Below, in pieces: positions 1-10,714 of a stretch of 35,100 nucleotides of DNA. Position numbers and translations under genes: made by a program. The notes under the pieces were generated by a model that worked only from the letters and a program-made list of their open reading frames with translations, made no database searches and was not told the origin of the DNA. The stretch lies in the NCBI GenBank assembly GCA_000969725.1, contig JXSR01S002739.1; one strand, 5' to 3'. Positions within the stretch are counted from its first letter, which is position 1; each line of letters starts with the position of its first letter. Source of the DNA: Ophiothrix spiculata (Eukaryota; Echinodermata; Ophiuroidea; Amphilepidida; Ophiotrichidae).

Positions 1-89
1 AGTGAATTTACATCAAAATAAGTTCGAGAACCCATGAAAAAATGTAACAACACCACCTTTTTAGCATACCCACCTAATGAAATGCCACC
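1..89. repeat. Left arm of a long-range inverted repeat
   Basis: It is the reverse complement of 6337-6425, with 85 of 89 bases matching. It begins AGTGAATTTACATCAAAATA at the very first base of the window, so it may extend further left. The arms could be terminal repeats of one element or two independent copies of a short dispersed repeat. A shorter related stretch (CCCACCTCATGAAATGCCAC) at about 7283-7315 favours the second reading. Confidence 0.85.
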
Positions 90-2181
90 ATATGTTACTT
101 GCCAACTAGAGTTACATGTAGCACTGTTTAACTAATATGGGCCCTGTTAACGCTACAATGCCATATTAGGTAGTTAGATCATTTTGATTTATAAATAGTT
201 GGAGATGCGACTTGATTTGTGAGGTGCTGTAATTACTGAAAGTGGATGTAAAGTATGGGCAAATGGGTAAATTTCGGCCAAGCTTTTTATTTAGGATTTC
301 AGAATTCGGAGCAATTTCACTGAAAATTACCAGAAAATTGCTCAAGGTCTAAATTTGTACACAAATGTATTTGAACCTGGACCTTTTACCAATCACCTGG
401 AGCAAATTTGCTCCATTGCTCCCCTTAAAAATGCTTGATTACAGTTCCACTGATTATTATGGCAAGACAGTGCGGATATATATGCAAAATTGTATGTCAA
501 ACTTGATGCATCCCCATCGAATTACCCACTGGATATCAAGGCCCATATCCAGTGACAATGTACAAAAAGGTCCACAAAAATTCAAGAAAGATCCGCAAAA
601 AGAACCCCCAAAGCACACCAAACCACATGCACTAAGGATGTAGGCTAACCATGCCATGCTGCACGTCACTCCCCCCCTTTTTTTTTTTTTTTTGCTCGTC
701 ACTTTTTCAAAACTACTGAAATTAGTAAGGTTGACCTATAAAATGAAAATTTTTCCAAGAAAAGGTCCACTTTTTGAAAATCCCACACCCCCTGAAAAAT
801 CCTGGCTATGGTCCTGACCCTGGGTATGTCAAAAACATTGCAAAGTGTCAAGATTGTTAAATCAACATCTTACATAAAATGTTTATGAAACAGAGCCTCA
901 TTGAATGTGTCAAAATATAATTCTACTTAGTTCATGTGCGATACAGCAAATACAATTCAAAGTCATGTTTAATATTGTAAAAACTACATACAGTTAGCCA
1001 GGCTTGTTTAGAATCTTAATTAATTTTAAATATTATTTTAATCTTATTATTTCTTTAGATTTTATTAAATTGCTTTGATGAAATTGAAAGGTGAAACTAC
1101 ATAATGACCACACCCATCCTCCATGTGACTAATTCCAGCTTATGTATACCTATATCTTGCAGACTTTACTCTCAGGAGCTGATTGCATCTTGATTCACTG
1201 TTGACTCTGCATGCATCCACTTTCTATCTAGGAGGAGGGGGATGGGGAGGGAACACATGTCCCGGGACACATGTATTTAGAGGAATAAACCATGCTTGAA
1301 TAATGGACCCTACAATTGACCCTAAACAAGGGTGGGTCAACTCAATAAGCAACCCTAATTAAGAACGCTGACCTTAAACTAAAGTGCTGTTTTCTACTTT
1401 CTGGAATTTCCACGAAAAAAAAAATTGACTGGGAAAAGAATGAAATAATATTAGAAATAAAAGAGGCCTTCAAATTCAACAAAATAAAGTGAAATATATT
1501 AAAGATTGATCCTAACAACACATAGCCTTCCGATCTACCCTTTGCAGCAAATATCACTCATCCAAAGTTGGGGACATCGAAGGGCAACTACGTAAAATAG
1601 ACTACAGTAAATATATATAGATTTGTAAGCTTGAGATAAGTAAATTCTTTGGAAGTTTTATTATGTCAGAAAATACCAAAATATGCAAAGCAGAATTAGA
1701 CATTTGTAAAGCAAATTGCTTCAAACTAAGATTTTTCAAATTTTACAGAAAATAATACCTAAATCAAGGACATGATATATAGCCCTAATTCATTGGAAAA
1801 AAATATTGATACACTTTTCTTGACAGAGCCACTTAATGATAAAATTGTACTTTCAACTGTATTTTTATATTCAAGCATAATATCCAGCTCTTAATGGAAG
1901 TGGACCCCCAGGGCTTTCTATTAGGTATACAATATCCCATGATAAAAGACACAACTGACGTGATTGATGATAAGAACGCGCCATGATTATTACTGAAAAG
2001 AGATCGTCCACAGATGAACATTCTGCGACATGTATGTGGCTGTAGAAGAAAGTCGAATTAATGTAAAGGCAAAGATCAGCATGACCAAAATTAGCATGAC
2101 CAGGACATTTTACAAAGAAAATATTTGTGGGTGTGTGAGTGGGGTATATACGTGGCTAAATTGATTGTAGTCCCTATTTTA

Positions 2182-2539
2182 TTAAAGCAATACTATAAGA
2201 TTTTGATCAAAAATGGTTTATAGTAAAAACAGCCTAAAATGGAGGAATGTGACTATCTAAAAGCGTTTTCAAGTGTATTTTGTGAAAAAAATGTTTTACC
2301 CCCAGAAAATGGATAAAAAGCACATGCATACTTTCCTATACTAATACATGTGGAATTAAATTCGGGATCCCGAATCTAATTCAACAAATGGCCATAACAG
2401 AAAAAGTAAGCATCTTTGAGCCAAATCGTTTAGAGGGTATTCATATCTACCAAAAACAAACCCAATAAGATCCAAAAATCAAAAGTCATGGGTGACAGGG
2501 GGGGCGCTTCATTTTTAACACTTTATAGTATTGCTTTAA
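2182..2539. mobile_element. TTAA-flanked foldback MITE
   Basis: A perfect 17-bp inverted terminal repeat TTAAAGCAATACTATAA (2182-2198) matches 2523-2539. TTAA at both outer edges fits a TTAA target duplication as used by piggyBac-type transposases. The 358-bp interior has no coding capacity. Family assignment rests only on the target site. Confidence 0.7.
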
Positions 2540-2910
2540 GTATAAAAAAGAAATAAAAAGAACTAGAGAAAACTAAATTTGTAAATCCTTTACCTAGATA
2601 GGATAACACTGAAGTCGACAATTATGCCCAATTCAAACATTTTTGTGTAATTGGAGGATGCATTGATCAGAAAATGTTTACACCAAAGAAAATATACAAA
2701 ACAAACAAAATGTAAATATGTTTATGTTTACCTATAAACATTTGTATAGGCCTACATGTTACGATTTATTACACTAAATGCATACGTGTACAATATTATG
2801 TACACTCATGGTATATTAGATAAAATGAAATCGGATCGCAAACACCTTGCTATCCGTCCATTCCATTAGCTTGGCATGGTGGGATAATCAATTTAGTCTG
2901 CTGGTACTCA

Positions 2911-3129
2911 CAAGAGAAGATATGTGTATCCCATCATGCATTGCTTCTTATGGAATTGTTTGCACAGGAAATAAATGAAGTAGTTGTGATTAAATGTCCA
3001 TAAATCAAAGTTACTTGTTGTAATCTTGCATTTTGTGCATGTTTCATCACTAACTACTCAAATGACTTCCTGTACAAAATTTCCTATATGAAGCAATGCA
3101 TGATGGGATACACACGGTATCTTCTCTTG
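2911..3129. mobile_element. Near-palindromic MITE, copy 1
   Basis: The sequence folds on itself over almost its whole length: CAAGAGAAGAT and CCCATCATGCATTGCTTC on the left pair with GAAGCAATGCATGATGGG and ATCTTCTCTTG on the right. GTACTCA stands directly outside both ends (2904-2910 and 3130-3136), a likely target duplication of 7-8 bp. A related copy lies at 15718-15922. Confidence 0.8.
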
Positions 3130-3436
3130 GTACTCACTGCATGCTTCAGTTCACTGTGTTTAATATGATGGAATAATTGCTACAACATGTGATATGAATT
3201 GAACACATATGAAATACATACTACATATGGTTGTTGGCCTGTAGTAAGCTTATAGTGTTTATAAGGGGAGGGAAGTGCATCTTTGAGTTAAAATCTTGTT
3301 TATTATAATTTGAGTGAACACTATAGGCCAAGCAATAATTTATTGGACAATAAAAACAAAAATCTAAAATACAGGGCCCCATTGTATATAAATACTACTC
3401 CTACCCTGGATTTTTGTTTACATTATCTTATTAAGA

Positions 3437-3570
3437 CTATGGTCACAATAACTAGTTCAAGTTACGAGCAGTGTTTAGTCCGTCACCATGAGCAGCGAGG
3501 GTGTCGCGTGGTCCTATTAGATGGACTAAACACTGTTCGTAACTGTTCGTGCGACGTATTGTGACCATAG
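3437..3570. mobile_element. Short hairpin MITE with TA ends
   Basis: The inverted repeat CTATGGTCACAATA (3437-3450) pairs with TATTGTGACCATAG (3557-3570). Inside it, GTTACGAGCAGTGTTTAGTCC pairs with GGACTAAACACTGTTCGTAAC with one mismatch (each quoted to the pairing limits). TA at each edge would fit a Tc1/mariner-type target site. The loop is GC-richer than its surroundings. Confidence 0.75.
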
Positions 3571-5329
3571 CCTAATTTTTATCTTGCCTATATTAAATGA
3601 TGTATTAATAAATTGAATGAATCCTCTTTAGTTTTTCAGCAATTAATGTGTAACTCCATGGCAACAATGATAAATCAGCAAAAATACAATCAAGAAATAG
3701 TCTAGTTTGTCATCTCTGATTCTTGTCCTAGGATTTTATTACATGGTTATACGACTAGGGAATCTATGTATCTCATGTGCAATAACCAAATAGAACCATT
3801 TCTGAGTGAACGAGTCTGCGACCAAGATGAGGCCAAGTTTTATTAATTTTGAAATACTACTGCCGCAAGTGCTGGTAAACACATGTACAGTGACTTGTAC
3901 ACTGACTTGTACACTGTTACAAATATAAATGTTTTGGCAATTTGTTACAAATAATTTATCAAATAGGAAACAAATACAGCCATGTTTTTGCTCCAAGACA
4001 AGTTTAAAAAAATGTACTAAAAGTTTGTACGCAGTTAAACGTTGCCCATATTGATGTCACTTAATACTTTGCATAATTTGAGAGTTCCATGTTATCGTGT
4101 CGATTCTGTATATATATATATCTGGCTCAAAAATTTCTTGGAATGGTTCTGGCTCTAAGGTTTGTGTACAGGTCTGCTATTAACAGGAACATAAAACTAA
4201 TTTGTAAGCTTTCCTTCCTGTTTTTGCTTAGACATCTGGGCGGAACATCTGGTCACTTGGCATGATATTGCTTGACCTCCATGTGCAAATGTATGTCATT
4301 TGGTCCTAATAGTACCGTACTGACTGGAGTAATGTCCCACCTTTTTTGAACGTGAACTTGGATCAAAGTTAGGGGCTGGGACTTTACGCGAGGACGCATG
4401 AGAGAGACAGAACTAACCGGTCGATCTACAGAGGTAAACAATGCCAGTGAACTGTCTGACCAAGAGGAATCAAATCAATCTATTCATTGTAATGTTTTGA
4501 ATCACATATTTCAGGATTCAGTTCAGTAAATATTCTTTCAAATTATCCCCAAGAGTTTTTGCACATCCAATCGTGACATTCGCCATTTTGGAATTTTGTT
4601 ACAGTAACAATCGCGATTGCGCATGTCCGACAGATATTTTTACCATTATATGAACGTAAACGTCGCCATCTGTTGAAACTTAGAACATAAAAACAGTAAA
4701 AATGTGTATATTCATCAACGATCAGTCGTGATATTCCCACAAATTACAAGTCATTTTGGATAAAATGTACCCATTTCTATCGTATCTGAGATGATTTTGC
4801 GACTATTTTTTAAAGCAGATTTTGATATTATGATAAATTTCTAGGTTATTCAGCAAATTATGGCCACAAATAAAATGGTATTGGGATGATAATTTGGCGA
4901 CTTCTAAAGAATACCAATGGGACTTTACCCGTGTGTACATTAATTTCCTGAAAATGTTTGTAAATCTACGGGTGGTACATTGCGCGAAGATGGGATTTTA
5001 CATGCATCAGTACGGTAGTTAAAAAATAGAACCATATTTGTCCATAGACCCCTTTTCTCTAGATGATTTGTCTTATTGGTTTCTTTCTGAAAAATGCTTC
5101 TATTGAAGTTTGTTGTACATGTAGTTTGTCAATATAATTCTGACCTGTTCATGTTGCTTCCGCCATGTTCTCTTGACTCATGTTTGCCCAAAATTATACA
5201 CACTGGCGTATGTACTGCACCTTTTAACCAAAATGATAAGCTTTGAGAAACAAAAAAGGAAAGTAGAGACGACAATCAACAGGATTACGGGAAAAGGTGA
5301 CTTTTGGTGAACCTTTTGAGGCTTCAGTG

Positions 5330-5600
5330 ATATGAGCTTCTGGCCACAGCAGGGAGCTTATTCCATACATGAGGGGCCAAGATAGAAATTGCCATATTAC
5401 CAGCCAGAGTATGGGTTCTAGTAGAGCTCAGGCGGATGCATAGAAGGTTGTCAGCAGAGGCCTGTGAATGTGGAGGAGGTATGACTATGAGATGTATTGT
5501 GGGGAGAGGTTGTTCAGGGATTTGAAGGTGCGGGCAAATGTTCGGCATTGAATGCACTAGGCAACAGCAAGCCATTGGAGCCGCTCAAGAGGAGAGATGA
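5330..5600 (-). mobile_element. Decayed LINE reverse-transcriptase tail
   Basis: The - strand shows the same kind of LINE C-terminal tail as at 34.2-34.6 kb, but broken. One frame gives LERLQWLAVA and FKSLNNLSPQYIS (family: LHWLPVxxRI, FKxLNxxAPxYL); another gives RTHTLAGNMAISILAPHVWNKLP (family: RxFSxxAPxLWNxLP, quoted in two parts). A frameshift and stops separate the parts. It is a different and older copy than the one near the window end. No 3' tail or target duplication was recognised. Confidence 0.65.
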
Positions 5601-6336
5601 ATGGATATGCTTTTATATTGAAAATAAGCCAAGTATACTTATTTTGAATTTTCTGAAGATAAGACAAAATCTTCTGGGAGAAGAGCACTTCAATTATAGT
5701 CCAACCTTGAGAGGATAGAAAACAGACAGCAGAGTTTGTGGATTTGAATCAAACACTCAAGATGCTTGACTTCTGATACGACACTCTAATCAATAGGGTT
5801 ATGTTCTAATGCCATCTAGTTTGTTTTCCATTTAAAGAAATGTTAGGTCTTTTGACTCTGAAAGATCTTTTACCCGTAACGATCAAGTGGCGAAGAAGTG
5901 GACCAGTCATTGGTTCAAAAGATTTATAAAATGAAAAAAATATGGATGTGGTTTGAATTGTCAACAGACTTTTGTTAATTAACAGATTGTACAAATTGAT
6001 TGAGCAGTATAGGACGCAGAAGGTACGTCAGTATAATGGGCAATGTTTATATTGCATCTACCTGTAAATAAATGTAGCAACACATTGTTAACTTATGTCA
6101 GCAAATGGTCAGTGTTCCATCCCGGGGGAGGGGTACTCAAATTTGGTTTGGTTTAATGGTTTGATATCTACAGATGATTTACTCATGGTATGTTTGATAA
6201 TATAACAGTCAACTACCAAATGTTGTGAAACATTGATTGATCAAAACCTTCAGAGAAGTCAACAACTAGAATTTAATTTTGCTCATTTTGTATGAGGGTA
6301 TCTTAGTTATGAGGTTATTCTCTAAAAGTATTATTT

Positions 6337-6425
6337 GGTGGCATGTCATTAGGTGGGTATGCTTAAAAGGTGGTGTTGTTACATTTTTTCATAGGTTCTC
6401 GAACTTAATTTGATGTAAATTCACT
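6337..6425. repeat. Right arm of the long-range inverted repeat
   Basis: This is the mate of 1-89 in opposite orientation with four mismatches and no gaps. The inner boundary (GGTGGCAT) is sharp: similarity stops at 6336. The outer boundary cannot be defined because the partner reaches the window edge. Confidence 0.85.
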
Positions 6426-7386
6426 ATTCCTTGGCCTATGGACTTGTTTAATGTCTCATTTGAAAGCTTACACTTTCTGCTATTTGTGGAATTAACTTGG
6501 TCTTCATGGGTTACATAATTTAAGAGCAACAATGGTTTGAACTTGACAGTACAAGGGTGGTGGTGCCTAAGGATGCGGTGCCTAAGGATGCGGTAGATAG
6601 CCAAATTGAGGAAATCACCATTTCGGATGGTTTGACACTGCTGGAACATATACAAATCGATTCTGTGACCTCAAATACATCTAAATAGTCACCAACATGG
6701 CAAAAATTTGGTATATAATTACAGTAATTTGCAAATTTATCATTTTAGACCCTCTTCAGACCCTTTCACCCCCTCAAATCAGTTTTTTGGGCAGTACGTT
6801 CTCATTTTTTGTCCGATTTTGAAAAATTTGGTATCAAAATGTTCAGGGGATCAAGCTGCATCAAATAAAAGTTGGACAGAATGATTTGAAACATCACTAT
6901 TTTTCTCCCCTTGTAAAGCCCCCTCTAATTAATTGAAGGTCATTAACACCAAGACCCTAATGGTTCTGTTTCAAGTTTAATGCATCAAAGTAACTATCAA
7001 AGTGTTTAGAACATATCCTGAAAAAATGAACTGTTTACCATTAATCATTCCAATTTATGACTTGTTTTAGTAAAAACAGGCAATTTTGAAAAAAAAAACG
7101 TGTTTCAAAATTACAGTTTGAATTGCCGTCTATTGAGTAATTAACCATTAATAAGATCATCTTGCCAAAACAAAAGGGATATTTGGCAAAAAAAGTTACT
7201 TGAATTGAAAGAGATCAGTAATATTAACATCATATCAAAGAGTTGATTTTTTAACCATTTTGACCATGTAACTCATTTTTGACCCACCTCATGAAATGCC
7301 ACCATTTGTAAAACATTGCTTTTGTACAAAATAATTTATAATTTTGCACAAGATCTGTTAATGAAACCAGTAATTAGATTTCACCC

Positions 7387-7548
7387 AAGTATACTTTAGG
7401 TCCCATCCGAAATTTTAGGGTTAGGGTTCGGGTTAGGGTTCGGGTTAGGGTTCGGGTTAGGGTATGTTTAGGGTTAGGGTCGAGTCCCAGTTAGTGAGAT
7501 AGGGTCGGGTCCCAGGTGAAGTTTTTGATGGGACCTAAAATATACCTT
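7387..7548. repeat. Telomere-like TTAGGG/TTCGGG block framed by an inverted repeat
   Basis: About 7415-7482 is built from GGGTTAGGGTTC units, an alternation of TTAGGG and TTCGGG that decays to the right. It is framed by AAGTATACTTTAGGTCCCAT (from 7387) and its reverse complement ATGGGACCTAAAATATACCTT (ending 7548, one base trimmed here), about 20 of 22 paired. The framing suggests a small element carrying the block rather than a telomere end. Confidence 0.75.
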
Positions 7549-7796
7549 TTCCCAGTATTTTTTGTTGTCGTCAACAGTAATTAACAATTTAAAAAATCAA
7601 AATATATTGATATATAAGGGTTGAATTTGACAAACTTTACATGCTGCCATTATTATGGCTTACACTTCAATTGATGACAAAATCTCAAATTGCTTGGAAA
7701 AAATGTTTTGATGTTAAACTTGTCCAATGCCCCTTTTATTTTTTTGGGGAAATCTGACATTTTCACCATTTTGGAAAAATCTTGAAAAGTAGAACT

Positions 7797-8240
7797 ATCA
7801 AAATGCCACATTTTATATGACCCATTAAAAGCTTGATTTACTGCACAGCACATCCCGTTATCACTTTGTTCTAAGTACCCAGTCCGATTTCAACAAGTAA
7901 ACAGGGCCCATTTCAAACGTAGCTATTTGTTGAAATGATCAGTATGCCTTTATCACTTGTTGTTATTTTAAGTAAATGGCTAGAAGACTTTGTTGTAAGC
8001 AGGCAAATAAGACTTAAATTAAGAAGTCAGCCATCAAAATGCTACAATTTTGAAGACCCATATATCAAAGTGCATTGACAGCCTTATTTTACTACCCATG
8101 TAAGCGACACATCCCATAGTCAATTATAGTACTAGGTTGTACCCCCTTCCCTGATATCAACATGTTTGTTGAATTCAAATGTAAATCATACATAAAAATA
8201 ATCAGTATGCATTTCCAGTAAATAACATTTCTCTCATGCT
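7797..8240 (+). repeat. Degenerate tandem duplication, about 236-bp period
   Basis: The segment starting ATCAAAATGCCACATTTT (7797) recurs in diverged form at ATCAAAATGCTACAATTTT (8033). Later blocks occur in the same order in each: GACCCAT, a TTTACT stretch, CACATCCC, and ATCAGTATGC. Identity looks low and broken by indels, so the borders are approximate. Confidence 0.5.
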
Positions 8241-10568
8241 TTCACTTGTATTCAGAGACTGGACTGGAATTTTTGGATTAAGATATTTCATTCATGACAA
8301 AATTTTCGAGTCCCTTTACAAGTTTTTTTTCCAGTCAATTCCATTTTCAAATCATGATGCATGCTTTAATTCATGGTTTCTTAAATAATATAGGCCTAAC
8401 TTGTGATTAATGAAGTGTAGGATAATTCAAAAAAATACATAAAAAAATATTGTATTTTTGAATATGCTATATACCCAGACATTTGATGTGCACCAAATAT
8501 CATTTCATACATCAATAATGTTGTCATAGCTCTTTAATTATTCAAGAATTGGCTCCAGTTGTACCAGAACTGGTGATGTCTTATATTTCTCCCATGAAAC
8601 AGTTTCTGTATTTATGGGGAGTTGTGTGAATGAAGCCAATCCTTTGTATTTGGTCAAAGTACAATAGCCCATTGTGATTTCCAGACTCAGTATTCAATAG
8701 AGAAATTCTACCTCCAGCCTTTGCTCAGAATATTGTGTATATCCCAAATTTCAAGTTCAATTTGTTCATAAAACATAGTAGAAGTGTACTTTGATGGTTA
8801 CAACTTTCATGAATAGCAGTAACCATGAAACTTTGGAACCCCCGTTTTTTTATTTTAAAATCACAAAATTTTGGGATGTATTTCAAGACTTCTTGGGTCC
8901 ATGAGCCAGCTTAAGGCACTTCTTTGCACTAATGTTAATATTTTTAGACAAATTTAGCCAAAAGTAGACGTTTTTCCTTGAAAATAACATTAAATGGGAG
9001 ATTTTCAAAATAAATGATAAAATTAATTATTTTATGGACTAGCGTCCATGCATTTTATAATATAATTTTTGGACTGATTTTTTAGTCCTGAAATGAAAAT
9101 AAAATTAAAAAGGTAAATGCAGGACCAAGCATTAAAATGAAAATTAAAAAAAAAAATATCTCAGACTTTTCAACTAAATGCTACCTCCAATGACTATATG
9201 AAAAGTACTTTCCTGATCTGTACAATCTAAGTGTGAAACTTGATACACACAGCATGTGTATTGAAATGGCCTGAACGAGATTTTGTAATTGATGAGATGG
9301 TATCATTGATCGCATTAGGTAGAACTCTCAGTCTCATGTTGACTTGGATTTATGCACTCTTTAACAACAGCGGATAGTTGGACGGATGGATGGGTGTTAA
9401 TGTTTATTTTTCCCTGTAGAATTGATTTCAAGCTGTACTCTGTTGTGAATCAGGTTTTGCAGTAAAATTTTATGAATTTTGGGTGTGGCTAACATCACTT
9501 TATAAGCATTTATCCTAATATTAATTACGTTTAGACAGAATGGTTGGTGAAATTGATCACAATGTTTTAGAAATATAACTTCTTTGAAATGAAGTTTGTA
9601 ATGTGTAAATTCAAATTTAAATTCCTACCAAGAGTCAGGCATAAGAATTCTCAGGATTTTGCAGGTATTCCTACAAAAAATTGCCAAACGATAAAAAATT
9701 CATGTAAATAAGCTAAAATAGGATATAAGCTTTAAATCCTTTTTAAATGGTTATATTTTTTCCTTGTGAGGATTGTGAAGAAATGGTTGAACCACAAGCG
9801 ACACTCATCCTTTTTAGACCAAGGCTTGTGAACGCCTAAAAACTGAAATATTTTTTGCACCAGTTTTGATTTTCTCATGTCATTGGTACGGTAGTTTAGA
9901 AAGTAGTATTTTATATTTTAAACATCAAAAATGTGTCTTATTTTGCACTAAATGGCCCACAGTATTTTTACTCCCTCCTGAAAAAAACTGTGACACATGG
10001 GTGTAATTTTACTGACTTTGACATTTTTAAGAAGTTAGTTCACTGTCTTGTCTGTATTTAGACCAAAAGTAAACCTTTCCTTCCCCCATCAAATGATGCC
10101 AATCATTGGTACATAGTCATCTTGACACTGGTTGTTGCATCCCTGAATGATAAACTATCTCCCATCACTGGTCAGGAAAATGAATCACCACACTCAGAAT
10201 TAATATGTTGGGAAGTCAATATGTTGTTTCAATATCAGAAGCATCAAATCCATTCAAACAGGAGATAACTGTATAATTAAATATATGCGTGATACAATTA
10301 CCATGATTACATATTTGTTCATTAATTGATTGAATAATTTCCCGGGATTCATTTATGTAGTATTATGATTGTTTGTTATGTTTGCCTGTTTCTAAGTGAT
10401 TGATCTAGGTAGTTGAACTTGTTAAGCATTTTTTTTGTTCATTTACCTTTTCATTTTAATTACACATTTCTTGCTGCTTTAAAAAGGCTTTGATTTTTAT
10501 ATCCCACATACACATATGGATTAAGGCTTATTCCTTTAACTTTACATTGTTTTTTGTTTGTTTTGCAG

Positions 10569-10714
10569 CATATGTTGGGAATTTACTATCCTTTGCAGAA
10601 AATCTGGAGAAACTTGGGTCCAATTCCTTAACAAGAGCCGAGCCAGATTTAGGGGCTGCATTTCTCAAATTCTCCGTAGTAACCAAAGAATTAGCTGCGC
10701 TTCTGAAAAATTTA
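10569..10714 (+). CDS. ASAP: ASAP exon a: BAR domain, early part
   Basis: The acceptor is tttgcag (ends 10568) and the donor is GTAAGT at 10715. The exon carries the last two bases of a split codon and then 48 codons, ending in phase 0. Its product includes [25 protein letters not shown] and [11 protein letters not shown], which align without gaps to the helix 1-2 region of the ASAP BAR domain (family pattern: LEKFG, PDLG, AFxKFS, TKEL, KNL). The first residue comes from a codon split with an upstream exon that I could not find in 1-10568. An open frame continues upstream of 10569 into the intron, but that part has no family similarity and is not coding. Confidence 0.93.

Larger units (their letters stand above)
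1..10568. other. Non-coding region upstream of first visible exon
   Basis: No exon, RNA gene or promoter could be supported here. I looked for the preceding ASAP exon (family pattern LDVDRTVLYKMKK..KAI) and did not find it. This is therefore most likely intron, with the 5' exons left of the window. Contents besides the listed repeats are AT-rich unique-looking sequence, a C/T homopolymer stretch near 670-693, and the common tail-like AAAATCCTGGCTATGGTCCTG near 796-816 (quoted one base short of its end). Confidence 0.6.

Noticed and set aside
4110..4122. TATA-like run as a promoter
   Set aside because: A plain TA dinucleotide run with no downstream exon or start site; such runs are common in AT-rich DNA.
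7415..7482. Chromosome end (telomere)
   Set aside because: The block is short, degenerate, flanked by ordinary sequence and an inverted repeat on both sides, so it is interstitial.
1..10568. Upstream ASAP exon with the VDRTVLYKMKK segment
   Set aside because: Searched by eye in all frames for the expected residues followed by a phase-1 donor; nothing matched.
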